A stretch of 64,000 nt of DNA from Aliamphritea hakodatensis (GCF_024347195.1 NZ_AP025281.1:3968001-4032000); one strand, 5' to 3'; shown: positions 26,262 through 35,842, numbered from the stretch's first letter. Made by a program: numbers and translations. Notes: generated by a model not told the origin, from the letters alone.

Positions 26262-27113
26262 ACATAACGACCTTTTCCCGGGGTTATAAAGCGCTGAGCC
26301 CGACGAGCGTCCTCCTTTTATTAGTTTTACTTATCCCAGAAACGAAAAAAGCCAACCTTTCGGTTAGCCTCTTCTGTTTTTTACGTTGGTACCGAGAGCC
26401 AGATCTTAGCTGACGACCTTCGCCCGGGGTTATAAAGAGCTGAGCCCGACGAGCTGTTCTTAAATTACCTACCCCAGAAACGAAAAAAGCCAACCTTTCG
26501 GTTAGCCTCTTCTGTTTTATCACGTTGGTAGCGGGGGCCAGGTTTTAGCTGACGACCTTCGCCCGGGGTTATAAAGAGCTGAGCCCGACGAGCTACCACG
26601 CTGCTCTGAAGATAGATCTCAAATTTCAGGCATAAAAAAAGCCTATCTATAAAGATAAGCCTCTCTTTTTTACGTTGGTAGCGGGGGCCAGGTTTTAGCT
26701 AGCGACCTTCGCCCGGGGTTTTAAAGAGCGAGCCCGACGAGCTGTTCTTAAAACACCTACCCCAGAAACGAAAAAAGCCAACCTTTCGGTTAGCCTCTTC
26801 TGTTTTATCACGTTGGTAGCGGGGGCCAGAGTTGAACTGGCGACCTTCGCCCGGGGTTATAAAGAGCTGAGCCCGACGAGCCACCACGCTGCTCTGAAGA
26901 TAGATCTCAAATTTCAGGCATAAAAAAAGCCTATCTATAAAGATAAGCCTCTCTTTTTTACGTTGGTAGCGGGGGCCAGGTTTTAGCTAGCGACCTTCGC
27001 CCGGGGTTATAAAGAGCTGAGCCCGACGAGCTACCACGCTGCTCTGAAGATAGATCTCAAATTTCAGGCATAAAAAAAGCCTATCTATAAAGATAAGCCT
27101 CTCTTTTTTACGT
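26262..27113 (-). repeat. Array of degenerate tRNA-fMet copies with terminators (array 2)
   Basis: Downstream of the second tRNA-fMet, degenerate copies lie with 3' ends at about 26387, 26526, 26676, 26814 and 26964, plus an internal fragment at 26262-26311. They share the array-1 design: anticodon-arm insert (CCCGGGGTTATAAAGAGC on the plus strand), lost acceptor 5' strand, retained CCA end, and terminator hairpins of two kinds between copies. The copy at 26814 keeps an intact T-loop (TTGAACT on the plus strand), so it is less decayed. No other gene is visible here. Confidence 0.9.
27071..27107 (-). terminator. Intrinsic terminator directly after tRNA-fMet copy 2
   Basis: In RNA sense GCTTATCT, loop TTAT, AGATAGGC, then seven T, starting about 15 bases after the encoded CCA. 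It is a close variant of the terminator after copy 1. Confidence 0.8.
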
Positions 27114-27190
<77 letters not shown>

Positions 27191-27204
27191 TCAACGTGGG
27201 ACGC

Positions 27205-27233
27205 ATAGTAAGGAGTCGGTGCTGTAAATGCAA
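27205..27233 (-). promoter_or_regulatory. Promoter of tRNA-fMet copy 2
   Basis: Minus strand: -35 box TTGCAT (27228-27233), 17-base spacer, -10 box TACTAT (27205-27210), followed by a GC-rich discriminator (GCGTCCCACG). The flank differs from copy 1 beyond about 12 bases, so the two genes have separate promoters. Confidence 0.75.
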
Positions 27234-27418
27234 GAAAAACTTAATAAATTTAAAGTTATCCGTTTGCTTCAGCGGTTTTCCTTCTGAAACGTTAAAGATC
27301 TCTTTTTTGGTACAGTGTTCAGAACAATGGCCGATACGCTGTTCTAAGATTAGGAAAACTGATCAGTGCGGACCCCGGTTCGCTGTTTAGAAACTTTTTA
27401 GGATTTCAGGACTTCTTT

Positions 27419-28036
27419 ATGGCTCTTATTTACGTCATGGATCCCATGTGCAGCTGGTGCTGGGCATTTCAGCATCCGCTGCAACAACTGACTGAACGTC
27501 TTCACCCGGATATTCAGGTGCTGTGTTACATGGGCGGTCTGGCCCCTGATAACGATCAGCCAATGGATCCGGAGCTGCGGCAGGCTATTCAGTATACCTG
27601 GCAGCAGATTGAAGCCCGCACAGGCACACACTTCAACCATGATTTCTGGACGCAGTGTCAGCCAAGAAGGTCTACTTACCCTGCCTGCCGGGCGGTTATC
27701 AGTGCGGAAAGCATGCAGCCAGGTGCCGGTATGAAAATGATCAGAGCCATTCAGGAGGCCTATTACCTGCAGGCAAGAAACCCTTCCGATACAGACACTC
27801 TGACCGGGCTGGCTGAAGAAGCAGGTTTAGATAAACAGGCATTCGCTGCGATATTACACAGCACCGAAACGGAACAGACATTACAGTCGGATCTGCGCTT
27901 CAGCCACTCAATCGGTGTGCAGGGTTTTCCTTTTCTGGCTTACCAGACTGAAGCAGGCATTGAGCCGCTGGCAGTGGGCTATTGCTCAGAAGAACAACTG
28001 CTGGCCAGGGCAGAAACACTGGGAATTATCACCTAG
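27419..28036 (+). CDS. DsbA-family thioredoxin-fold protein
   Basis: A 205-residue thioredoxin-fold protein with a CxxC centre very near the N-terminus (MDPMCSWCWAF, Cys10 and Cys13) and the cis-Pro region IGVQGFPFLAY. No signal peptide is present, so it is cytoplasmic, like FrnE/2-hydroxychromene-2-carboxylate isomerase relatives, and unlike periplasmic DsbA. It probably acts as a thiol oxidoreductase, substrate unknown. AGGA lies upstream of the ATG. Confidence 0.8.
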   Translation: MALIYVMDPMCSWCWAFQHPLQQLTERLHPDIQVLCYMGGLAPDNDQPMDPELRQAIQYTWQQIEARTGTHFNHDFWTQCQPRRSTYPACRAVISAESMQPGAGMKMIRAIQEAYYLQARNPSDTDTLTGLAEEAGLDKQAFAAILHSTETEQTLQSDLRFSHSIGVQGFPFLAYQTEAGIEPLAVGYCSEEQLLARAETLGIIT

Positions 28037-28054
28037 AAGCCAAACAGCAGGCAC

Positions 28055-28088
28055 AAAAAAGGGAGTGTCTGGCACTCCCTTTTTTTTG
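28055..28088. terminator. Bidirectional intrinsic terminator
   Basis: GGGAGTG, loop TCTGG, CACTCCC followed by eight T, with six A on the other side. It serves the convergent DsbA-like and cold-shock genes. Confidence 0.9.
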
Positions 28089-28097
28089 GCTTAAAAA

Positions 28098-28532
28098 TTA
28101 GCTACGGACGATTGAAACGTCTTCAGCCTGCAGTCCCTTATCACTCTCACGCACATTAAAGCGTACATTCTGTCCTTCAGACAAAGAACGGTGGCCACGG
28201 CCGCGAATATTACGAAAATGTACAAACACATCGTCGCCATTCTCACGGGTGATAAATCCGAAGCCCTTGGATACGTTAAACCACTTAACGGTACCCAGTT
28301 CACGATCATCATCTTCAGATGCATAATCGTCATCAGCCATGTCCGTCTGGCCAGAAGCAGGTTTGCTGAACGCACCCGCGGCAACACAACTTACTACAAC
28401 AATACCAAAAATTAACACCATATCCATTACTGGCAACTCGCCTTCGCCGGATAATCCCCCTATCACAGCCAGGATTCCCACTGTTGCAAGTGCACTGACA
28501 ACAACACTAACTATCAGTTGATTAACACTCAT
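28098..28532 (-). CDS. Membrane-anchored cold-shock-domain protein
   Basis: A 144-residue protein with two N-terminal transmembrane helices (about 4-24 and 35-55), an acidic linker (ADDDYASEDDDRE), and a C-terminal cold-shock domain (about 77-144) with RNA-binding motifs KGFGFI and VFVHF. Cold-shock domains bind single-stranded RNA or DNA; here the domain would be tethered to the inner membrane on the cytoplasmic side. The frame runs to 28604, but the ATG at 28532 starts directly before the first helix. Confidence 0.83.
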   Translation of the reverse strand: MSVNQLIVSVVVSALATVGILAVIGGLSGEGELPVMDMVLIFGIVVVSCVAAGAFSKPASGQTDMADDDYASEDDDRELGTVKWFNVSKGFGFITRENGDDVFVHFRNIRGRGHRSLSEGQNVRFNVRESDKGLQAEDVSIVRS

Positions 28533-28757
28533 TCTGGATCTCTTATCATTATTAAAAGTTAAATTTATATAATCTGCAGATGTAAAACTTGTAACTCTGC
28601 ACAATTTATATACCTATTTTGATAAAACTATTCAATACCTTAGGTATACTTAGGCCGTATTAACTGACATCTGAGCGGATTTGCACTCTTTTACCCGCCT
28701 GATTATGATGTCGCCGCAATTCACTTCAGTAAGAATACGATCACGGAAAAGCCCCTA

Positions 28758-28967
28758 ATGTCAGAAACAGACCGCATAGCCGACCTTGAAGCCCGCCTGG
28801 CGTTTCAGGAAGATGCTCTGGATAAGATGAGCGATGTTATCGCCAAGCAGTCACAGGAAATTGACCGGATGAATGTACTGCTCAAACACATTCATGCGCA
28901 GATGAAACTGATTGGTCAGGATGCCGTCAGTGCGCCTGACGCCGATGTACCGCCACCGCATTATTAA
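28758..28967 (+). CDS. slyX: SlyX family protein
   Basis: A 69-residue coiled-coil protein: RIADLEARLAFQEDALDKMS and a further heptad-rich stretch, ending in PPPHY, the SlyX signature. Function is not well established. It ends 20 bases from the convergent rsmJ gene. Confidence 0.9.
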   Translation: MSETDRIADLEARLAFQEDALDKMSDVIAKQSQEIDRMNVLLKHIHAQMKLIGQDAVSAPDADVPPPHY

Positions 28968-28986
28968 TGCAGTGGCGTATCAAGCC

Positions 28987-29808
28987 TCAGCCCAGCTTCT
29001 TTAACGCGTAAACATCATACCGGCTGGATTTACCCAGCAGTTGAAAACTCGGTGTAACACCAGCAAGGCTGGGGCCGGTAATTTCCGGCGCTTTGCGGGA
29101 GCGCTTCACCACCACCCGGTATTCAGCACAGTCCAGCGCGGCCCGCAGCAACGCTTCGGCATCCGGATCTTCACCGACCACATCACGGAAGACAGCCATT
29201 TCTTTCTTAACCTGCGCCGTCTTATCCGTGTGGGGAAACATTGGGTCCACGTAGACAACGTCCGGCCGCTGGCTGTCCGGTACGCTGGCCAGCCACTCTA
29301 TGCTGTTGGCATGCTGTAGCTGCATCCGTACGGCAATGTCAGCGGTTTCAGGATCTTCCTGCGCAAGCTTCAGGCCGCTTTCCAGCAGGCAGTGGATCAC
29401 CGGCGAGCGTTCCACCATCTGTACTTCACAGCCTAATGTAGCCAGAACGAAACTGTCCCGGCCCAGCCCTGCGGTGACATCTGCCACCGTTGGCCGGATA
29501 CTGCCTTTAATGCCAACAGCCTTGGCAATCATCTGGCCTTTTCCGCCGCCGAACTTGCGCCGGTGAGCCACCGCGCCGGTGACGAAATCCGCCATCACAG
29601 GGCCCGGCGCTTTTTTTCCGGTTACCTGCAGATGTACCCCTTTCGGCCCACAGAGTAACAGCTGCGGATATTCACAGAATTTAAGATTATATTTTTTCAG
29701 ACAGGGCAGGCCCAGACGTTCAGCCAGCGCCTCTGCATCCGGCTGCCAGTAAGGGTCTGTTGCAGCAACCGCCAGTTCCAGTTCAGCTAATCCGTCAGGC
29801 CGTCGCAA
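28987..29808 (-). CDS. rsmJ: 16S rRNA (guanine1516-N2)-methyltransferase RsmJ
   Basis: A 273-residue SAM-dependent methyltransferase of the RsmJ/YhiQ family: FGGGKGQMIAKAVG, VADVTAGLGRDSFVLATLGC (SAM loop) and YVDPMFP (catalytic motif). It methylates G1516 of 16S rRNA. The only suitable start is a TTG at 29808, overlapping the end of uppP by 14 bases, with GGCGGTG a few bases upstream; a start slightly further in cannot be ruled out. Confidence 0.9.
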   Translation of the reverse strand: MRRPDGLAELELAVAATDPYWQPDAEALAERLGLPCLKKYNLKFCEYPQLLLCGPKGVHLQVTGKKAPGPVMADFVTGAVAHRRKFGGGKGQMIAKAVGIKGSIRPTVADVTAGLGRDSFVLATLGCEVQMVERSPVIHCLLESGLKLAQEDPETADIAVRMQLQHANSIEWLASVPDSQRPDVVYVDPMFPHTDKTAQVKKEMAVFRDVVGEDPDAEALLRAALDCAEYRVVVKRSRKAPEITGPSLAGVTPSFQLLGKSSRYDVYALKKLG

Positions 29809-30601
29809 AATACACCGCCAGCAGGGTTACACCCAGCAACATCCGGTAAATAACAAACGGCCCCATACCGATCCGGTCGAGCCACTTCAGGAACAGGTGA
29901 ATACAGGACAGCGCACTGATCGCCGCCAGCACTGTGCCGGCTAAAATCATTTCCCACTGATCCGCCGTGCCTGTTGCCATCAGATCCATGCCTTTAAAAA
30001 CACCGGCCCCTAAAATCACCGGAATCGACAGCAGAAATGAAAAACGGGCCGCAGACTGCCGGTCGAACCCCAGCATCAGGCCGGTGGTCATTGTGATACC
30101 GGAACGGGAGGTACCCGGTATCAGGGCAATCGCCTGGGAGAAGCCAATATACAATGCATCTTTCAGAGTAATATCTGTCAGTTGGCGTTGCTCGGTACGG
30201 TTGCGGTCGGCCCACCAGAGCAGTCCGCCAAAAATAAGGGTGGTACCGGCAATCACCAGAATGCTGCGGCCGTAAGTATCCACCAGGCTGCTCAGCATCA
30301 GACCGGCAATCACCGCCGGCAGGGTTGCCAGAATCACCAGCCAGGCCAGCTTACCGTCAGCCCCGGCACTTCGCCCGGTACAGGTCACCAGCCAGGCCTT
30401 CAGCATGCTCCAGATATCCTTACGGAAATAGAACATCACCGCCGCCAGAGAGCCAATATGAACCCCGACATCAAATGCCAGCCCCTGATCTTCCCAGTTA
30501 AGCAGCTGCGAAGGCAGAATCAGGTGTGCTGAACTGGAAACCGGCAGAAATTCTGTCAGTCCCTGAATCAATGCCAGCGTGATTATTTGTAACCAATCCA
30601 T
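29795..30601 (-). CDS. uppP: Undecaprenyl-diphosphatase UppP/BacA
   Basis: A 268-residue polytopic membrane protein. The two active-site regions are clear: EFLPVSSSAHLILPSQ and PGTSRSGITMTTGLMLG. It recycles undecaprenyl pyrophosphate to the monophosphate carrier for peptidoglycan synthesis and confers bacitracin tolerance. Confidence 0.96.
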   Translation of the reverse strand: MDWLQIITLALIQGLTEFLPVSSSAHLILPSQLLNWEDQGLAFDVGVHIGSLAAVMFYFRKDIWSMLKAWLVTCTGRSAGADGKLAWLVILATLPAVIAGLMLSSLVDTYGRSILVIAGTTLIFGGLLWWADRNRTEQRQLTDITLKDALYIGFSQAIALIPGTSRSGITMTTGLMLGFDRQSAARFSFLLSIPVILGAGVFKGMDLMATGTADQWEMILAGTVLAAISALSCIHLFLKWLDRIGMGPFVIYRMLLGVTLLAVYFATA

Positions 30602-30626
30602 GAATTGTCCTGCTAATCAGAGCGTG

Positions 30627-31331
30627 TTACTGCTGTGATTTCTTTTTTTGCTGATCAATTTTCTTCCAGGTGACTTCATCCCTCAGATACACCGGATGGG
30701 CGTCCTCAGGCGCAATGCCCTTCCCTGCGGTAAAGTCAGCAGCTGCCAGCTGAACCATGCAACCGGCCGTCGGATAAATATCCTGCTGAGGATCTGTAAT
30801 CGCCTGCTGAACATCTGCCTGCATATCCGCCAGATAACTCCAGCCTTTGCCGGCAGCACACCAGTCGCCATCACCCGGCAGTGTCAGCGCCTGTGGCGGG
30901 CAGACCACTTCCTGACCCAGCCCGACCAGCACGTCATTTTCAAGCTGATAGGCACGCCAGTAGATTTCATTCATCCGCGCATCCAGCGCCGCAATCACCT
31001 GACTGACGCCCTCGGTCTGAGTGGTTTTAAGTGCAATCGCCGCCAGCGTCGAAACTGGCAACACAGGTAACTCAGCCGCAAACGCCAGCCCTTGGGCAGC
31101 ACCGGTGGCAATACGGATACCGGCGAATGATCCCGGCCCCCGGCCAAAAGCAATCGCATCCAGCTGTGCGACACTGATACCTGCTTCGGTCAGAATCTCT
31201 TCCACCATTGGCAATAACTGTTTGGTATGTTGCCGGGGAATGATACGAAAATCTTCCAGCAACTCACCGTTATAGCTCAGCGCAACCGAACAGGCGTCTG
31301 TAGAAGTATCCAGGGCTAAAATGTTGGCCAT
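30627..31331 (-). CDS. tsaB: tRNA threonylcarbamoyladenosine biosynthesis protein TsaB
   Basis: A 234-residue ASKHA-fold protein: LALDTSTDACSVALSYNGEL, RQHTKQLLPMVEEIL and AFGRGPGSFAGIRIATG. TsaB is the partner of TsaD/TsaE in making t6A37 of ANN-decoding tRNAs. The frame continues to 31448, but the ATG at 31331 (MANILALDTST) fits the family and has GAGAA just upstream. Confidence 0.94.
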   Translation of the reverse strand: MANILALDTSTDACSVALSYNGELLEDFRIIPRQHTKQLLPMVEEILTEAGISVAQLDAIAFGRGPGSFAGIRIATGAAQGLAFAAELPVLPVSTLAAIALKTTQTEGVSQVIAALDARMNEIYWRAYQLENDVLVGLGQEVVCPPQALTLPGDGDWCAAGKGWSYLADMQADVQQAITDPQQDIYPTAGCMVQLAAADFTAGKGIAPEDAHPVYLRDEVTWKKIDQQKKKSQQ

Positions 31332-31435
31332 TTCTCGATCCAAAGGTGGGAAAACAAAGGCCGCTATTCTACTGTCGGGCGGGATAAATTGCACCCGGCA
31401 CCACCACAATAACGGCCACCGACAGGCACGCTGGC

Positions 31436-32047
31436 TTATTCGCCCCAACGGGGCAGAAGATCCTGTTCAATGTGCAGTTGATTAAGAATCCTGGCCACCA
31501 CAAAATCAACCATATCTTCAACCGTCTGAGGTTTGTTATAGAAGCCCGGGCTGGCCGGAATGACGACACAGCCCATGCGGGTCAGTTTCAGCATATGCTC
31601 GAGATGAATTTCAGAATACGGCGCTTCACGGGGAACCAGAATTAACTGCCGGCGCTCTTTCAGCGCCACATCCGCCGCCCGTTCAATCAGGTTATTACTG
31701 GCACCGCAGGCAATGGCCGATAACGCACCGGTACTGCAGGGGCAGACAACCATTTTCGCCGGCGCACCGGAGCCGGATGCAACGGAGGCCATCCACTGCT
31801 GTTTACCGAACACCTGTATCTGCCCGTCTCTGGCATTAAAACGCTGCTGCAGATACTCCGCCTGCGCCTGGGTGCTGCCCGGCAACTGCTCATCGGTTTC
31901 AGTGGCGATCACCACCTGTGCGGCCTGAGAAATCATCACCATCACCTGACAGTTCGCCTGTATCAGGCACTCAAGCAGGCGCAAACCGTACTGTGCGCCA
32001 GAAGCGCCGGTGATTGCCAGTGTTATAGCTTCACGATAAGCCGACAT
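31436..32047 (-). CDS. ubiX: Flavin prenyltransferase UbiX
   Basis: A 203-residue flavoprotein with LAITGASGAQYGLRLLE near the start and the signature KERRQLILVPREAPYS. UbiX prenylates FMN to make the cofactor of the decarboxylase UbiD in ubiquinone synthesis. It lies 45 bases after mpl, a common neighbourhood. Confidence 0.95.
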   Translation of the reverse strand: MSAYREAITLAITGASGAQYGLRLLECLIQANCQVMVMISQAAQVVIATETDEQLPGSTQAQAEYLQQRFNARDGQIQVFGKQQWMASVASGSGAPAKMVVCPCSTGALSAIACGASNNLIERAADVALKERRQLILVPREAPYSEIHLEHMLKLTRMGCVVIPASPGFYNKPQTVEDMVDFVVARILNQLHIEQDLLPRWGE

Positions 32048-32091
32048 GACTCTTCCTGCTATTCATAATTAAAATCATATCCCCGAACCAC

Positions 32092-33480
32092 TCAGCCGGC
32101 CTGTTCCTGAAGCTTCGCCACCAGCCGGGTGTGAATGCCACCAAAACCGCCATTGCTCATGATTACAATATGGCTGCCAGGCGCGGCATTTACCAGTTGC
32201 TCAATGATGCTGTCCGTGGTGCCTGCCAGATGCGCGGTTACCGGGCTGGCCTCAACCACGTCCTGTAATGACCAGTCCAGCCCTTCCGGCTGATACCAGA
32301 AGACTTCATCTGCAAGCCGGGCAGACTCTGCCAGCCGGGCTCGGTGGCTGCCTAAGCGCATGGTATTTGAACGGGGTTCAATCACTGCGATTACTTTCTC
32401 ATCGCCAACCTGAGCACGAATGCCCTGCAGGGTGGTTTCAATGGCCGTTGGGTGATGAGCAAAGTCGTCATACACCCGCACTCCGTTAATATCGGCAAGT
32501 AATTCCATACGGCGTTTTACACCGGAAAAAGCACACAGGGCCTCGATGCCATGTCCGGTCTGTACGCCCACATGACGGGCAGCAACCAGCGCCATCAAAC
32601 CGTTATTCACACTGTGTTTACCGGTCATATTCCAGCGTACTGTGCCCTGCAGCTCACCGTTATGCAGCACCTCAAAGGCAGACCCATCCGCTTCCAGCAG
32701 ACGGGCTTGCCAGTGCTCGCCATCACGGCTGAAACTGATGTCGCCATCGGTTACAGCCGTCTGTACCTGCTGCGTCCAGCAACCCTGATCAATCACATCT
32801 GCCAGTGCCGGCTGATCCGCCGGCATAATCACCTGACCGTTTTCCGGGACTATTCTGACTACGTGGTGGAACTGCCGCTGAATGGCCGCCAGATCCGGGA
32901 AAATATCCGCGTGGTCAAATTCCAGATTATTCAGCACCAGCGTCCGCGGGCGGTAATGGACAAACTTGGAACGCTTATCAAAAAATGCCGTGTCATATTC
33001 ATCCGCTTCAATGACAAAAAACGGACTGCCACCCAGCCGGGCTGAACAGGCAAAATTCTGCGGAATGCCCCCGATCAGGAATCCCGGCTGCATATCCGCA
33101 TATTCCAGCAACCAGGCCAGCATGGTGGCTGTCGTTGTTTTACCGTGGGTGCCCGCCACGGCCAGTACCCACTTGTCCTGTAACACATGTTCACACAACC
33201 ACTGCGGACCGGAGGTATAACGCATGCCTTTGTTCAGCATGACTTCCACACAGGGGTTACCGCGGGTCATCGCATTGCCAACAATGATAATGTCCGGCTG
33301 CGGCTCCAGCTGCGCGGGATCGTACCCTTCAATCAGCTCAATCCCCTGCTCTTCCAGCTGGGTACTCATCGGCGGATAGACATTGGCATCAGAGCCTGTC
33401 ACCCGGTACCCCAATTCTTTTGCCAGTACAGCCAGGCTTCCCATGAAGGTTCCGCAGATACCTAAAATATGAACGTGCAC
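32092..33480 (-). CDS. mpl: UDP-N-acetylmuramate:L-Ala-gamma-D-Glu-meso-DAP ligase Mpl
   Basis: A 462-residue Mur-ligase-family enzyme that reattaches recycled murein tripeptide to UDP-MurNAc. Motifs are VHILGICGTFMG, the ATP loop AVAGTHGKTTTATML, and FFVIEADEYDTAFFDKRSKF. The frame opens at 33549, but the GTG at 33480 directly precedes the conserved HVHILG and has AAGGAG nine bases upstream, so I use it. Confidence 0.94.
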   Translation of the reverse strand: MHVHILGICGTFMGSLAVLAKELGYRVTGSDANVYPPMSTQLEEQGIELIEGYDPAQLEPQPDIIIVGNAMTRGNPCVEVMLNKGMRYTSGPQWLCEHVLQDKWVLAVAGTHGKTTTATMLAWLLEYADMQPGFLIGGIPQNFACSARLGGSPFFVIEADEYDTAFFDKRSKFVHYRPRTLVLNNLEFDHADIFPDLAAIQRQFHHVVRIVPENGQVIMPADQPALADVIDQGCWTQQVQTAVTDGDISFSRDGEHWQARLLEADGSAFEVLHNGELQGTVRWNMTGKHSVNNGLMALVAARHVGVQTGHGIEALCAFSGVKRRMELLADINGVRVYDDFAHHPTAIETTLQGIRAQVGDEKVIAVIEPRSNTMRLGSHRARLAESARLADEVFWYQPEGLDWSLQDVVEASPVTAHLAGTTDSIIEQLVNAAPGSHIVIMSNGGFGGIHTRLVAKLQEQAG

Positions 33481-33906
33481 AGGGCTTTGCTCCTTGATTT
33501 GTAAACACAGTACCAGTGTCAGCAACAGAAACCTGTCACCGTTAAGCAACCGTTATATCAGTAAAAAATGGCCCATCATACCAGTTGAGGGAAGGAGTTT
33601 TTCAGATAATTTCAGGCCCCTCATCCATGCGGATTTATGCCTGCGGTAAAGCAAACTGAAAACTTTCCCTGCCAGGTGAAGAAATTCAACATATAATTTA
33701 GCTAATTTGCGTTGAATTCTGTGTAATTCGACCCGGATTAGCGTAGAATTCGCACAATTTTTTTAAACCCGAGAACGTTGCGGGACGCCATGGGGCACGG
33801 CAAAGGAAGTACCGTTTTTTAACCGGTTAATAACCTTACCGCCTGGCGCTGCGATTACACACTGTTCTCAACTCATACCAATCCAAACCCGAAGGTTTAA
33901 GCACCC
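33481..33906. other. Intergenic region between mpl and fbp
   Basis: These 426 bases separate two divergent genes. They contain a pair of similar GAATTC-centred stretches (near 33713 and 33745) and an AT-rich run, but no open frame with a ribosome-binding site and no RNA element I recognise. The fbp promoter should lie here; I cannot place it. Confidence 0.4.
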
Positions 33907-34878
33907 ATGCTACTGCTTAGTCAGTTTCTGAAACACCAAAACACACCCGATGACCTGGTCGAACTTACCGACACCCTGATGGTTGCCTGTAAAGAGATCG
34001 CCATTCAGCTGCGTGAAGGCGCACTGGCGGGTATTCTGGGTACCTCTGAAGAAGTTAATGTTCAGGGCGAGACGCAGAAAAAACTTGATATCATTTCCAA
34101 CGATATCCTCAAAGCAGTGCTACTGGATAACCCTCTGGTCGCGGGTGTTGCTTCTGAAGAAGAAGAGGAGCCGGTTGCCGGCAACCCGGACGGTAAATAT
34201 CTGGTCACCTTCGACCCGCTGGATGGTTCATCCAATATTGATATCAACGTTTCTGTGGGTACTATCTTCTCCATTCTGGAATGCCCGGAAGGTATGAACG
34301 GCGGTGATGAAGCAGCTTTTCTGCAGGCAGGCCGAAAGCAGGTTGCTTCCGGTTACGTACTGTACGGCACCTGCGCAGTACTGACCCTGACAACCGGCAA
34401 CGGTGTGAACATGTTCACCCTGAGCCACACCGGTGACTTCATCCTGACCCGTGAAAATGTTCAGATTCCGGAACAGACTCAGGAATTCGCCATCAACATG
34501 TCTAACCAGCGTTTCTGGGAACCGGCTATGCAGAACTATGTTGCTGATCTGCTGCAGGGTGAAGAAGGCCCGCTGGGCAAGCGTTACAACATGCGCTGGG
34601 TAGCATCCATGGTTGCTGAAGTTCACCGGGTACTGACCCGCGGCGGTATCTTTATGTACCCGTGGGACAAACGTACGCCGGAGAAACCGGGCAAACTGCG
34701 CCTGATGTATGAAGGCAACCCGATGAGCTGGCTGATTGAACAGGCCGGCGGACGCAGCACCACCTGTTACAAAGATATCCTGGATGTTGAACCGGATAAG
34801 ATCCACCAGCGCGTTGCGGTGGCACTGGGCTCCAAACAGGAAGTCACCACGATGATGGGTTATCACGGCGAAAAGTAA
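33907..34878 (+). CDS. fbp: Fructose-1,6-bisphosphatase class 1
   Basis: A 323-residue gluconeogenic enzyme. The metal-binding motif FDPLDGSSNID and the substrate-binding segment KPGKLRLMYEGNPMSWLIEQ are present. It hydrolyses fructose 1,6-bisphosphate to fructose 6-phosphate. It is divergent from mpl and followed by ppa on the same strand. Confidence 0.96.
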   Translation: MLLLSQFLKHQNTPDDLVELTDTLMVACKEIAIQLREGALAGILGTSEEVNVQGETQKKLDIISNDILKAVLLDNPLVAGVASEEEEEPVAGNPDGKYLVTFDPLDGSSNIDINVSVGTIFSILECPEGMNGGDEAAFLQAGRKQVASGYVLYGTCAVLTLTTGNGVNMFTLSHTGDFILTRENVQIPEQTQEFAINMSNQRFWEPAMQNYVADLLQGEEGPLGKRYNMRWVASMVAEVHRVLTRGGIFMYPWDKRTPEKPGKLRLMYEGNPMSWLIEQAGGRSTTCYKDILDVEPDKIHQRVAVALGSKQEVTTMMGYHGEK

Positions 34879-34967
34879 GCGCCCGGCCCACGGCTGTTGC
34901 CTGAAGAACATGACTCTCAGCCAACAGCCGGTCATAAGTCGAATACAACTCCGGAACCGGATATGTG

Positions 34968-34973
34968 TATAAT
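34968..34973 (+). promoter_or_regulatory. Possible -10 box of ppa
   Basis: A consensus TATAAT lies about 80 bases before the ppa start. The -35 region is weak (ACAACT at about 17 bases). A hairpin of AACACTCTGCC and GGCAGTGTT (34995-35029) sits between it and the ppa ribosome-binding site AAGGAAGG. Confidence 0.45.
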
Positions 34974-35053
34974 CCGGGCCAGACGATTTAACCCGAACAC
35001 TCTGCCAGACATTTTAACCGGCAGTGTTTTCTAAATATTAAGGAAGGCTAACA

Positions 35054-35587
35054 ATGAGCTTTGAAAAAGTCCCTGCTGGTAACGACCTGCCAAATGACAT
35101 CAACGTAATCATCGAAATTCCGGCTGAAAGCTCACCGGTTAAATACGAAATCGACAAAGATTCTGATGCGATTTTCGTTGACCGTTTCATGGCTGCTCCT
35201 ATGTTCTACCCGGCGAACTACGGCTACATCAACAACACCCTGGCTGACGACGGTGATGCACTGGACGTACTGGTTATTACCCCTTATCCGGTGGTTCCGG
35301 GTTCGGTGATCCGCTGCCGTCCTGTTGGCGTACTGAACATGACTGACGAAGCTGGCGAAGACGCTAAGCTGGTTGCAGTACCGCACGATAAACTGAGCAA
35401 GGCTTACAAAGATGTTCAGGACATCGAAGACCTGCCACAGTTGCAACGTGACCGTATCAAGCACTTCTTCGAGAACTACAAAGGTCTGGAAGAAGGTAAG
35501 TGGGTTAAAGTTGAAGGCTGGGACAACGCTGATGCGGCTAAAGCTGCCATCATCGAAGCTCAGAAAGCTTACGAAGCCAGCAAGTAA
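35054..35587 (+). CDS. ppa: Inorganic pyrophosphatase, family I
   Basis: A 177-residue soluble pyrophosphatase with the DGDALDVLV signature and the FEYDR-like KYEIDKD segment. It hydrolyses pyrophosphate to drive biosynthesis. AAGGAAGG stands seven bases before the ATG. Followed by a strong terminator. Confidence 0.96.
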   Translation: MSFEKVPAGNDLPNDINVIIEIPAESSPVKYEIDKDSDAIFVDRFMAAPMFYPANYGYINNTLADDGDALDVLVITPYPVVPGSVIRCRPVGVLNMTDEAGEDAKLVAVPHDKLSKAYKDVQDIEDLPQLQRDRIKHFFENYKGLEEGKWVKVEGWDNADAAKAAIIEAQKAYEASK

Positions 35588-35605
35588 GCATTCAGAAATA
35601 CCCAT

Positions 35606-35633
35606 AAAAACACCCGCTCATGCGGGTGTTTTT
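35606..35633 (+). terminator. Intrinsic terminator of ppa
   Basis: ACACCCGC, loop TCAT, GCGGGTGT followed by TTTT, 18 bases after the ppa stop; the A-run on the other side allows use in both directions. Confidence 0.88.
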
Positions 35634-35674
35634 GTATCTGTCGGTTAAATTCCCCTGTATTCCGGCCAGGTCTT

Positions 35675-35842
35675 TCACGGCTCATCCTGTTTGGCTTTAC
35701 CACTGCGTAATTCTCCCGCCTCACCGGTAAACAGCCCCGGCCCCGCCGGCGATTCGGTATTGGCATGATAGGTAAAGGGTTTAGCTGAGCAGGCCGTCAG
35801 CAACACACTCAGCCCTACAACGGCTGTTAACCTTAACCACAT
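35675..35842 (-). CDS. Small lipoprotein of 55 residues
   Basis: A short frame with a clear lipoprotein signal: MWLRLTAVVGLSVLLTAC, lipobox LTAC with Cys18. The mature part is about 38 polar residues rich in Gly, Glu and Lys and ends in KQDEP. GGAGAAG lies seven bases upstream of the ATG. It is too small to assign, but signal, lipobox and ribosome-binding site together make a real gene likely. It lies downstream of the porin gene on the same strand, after a 93-base gap. Confidence 0.7.
   Translation of the reverse strand: MWLRLTAVVGLSVLLTACSAKPFTYHANTESPAGPGLFTGEAGELRSGKAKQDEP

Noticed and set aside
33550..33906. A riboswitch or leader RNA upstream of fbp
   Set aside because: No conserved riboswitch core and no terminator/antiterminator pair could be recognised.
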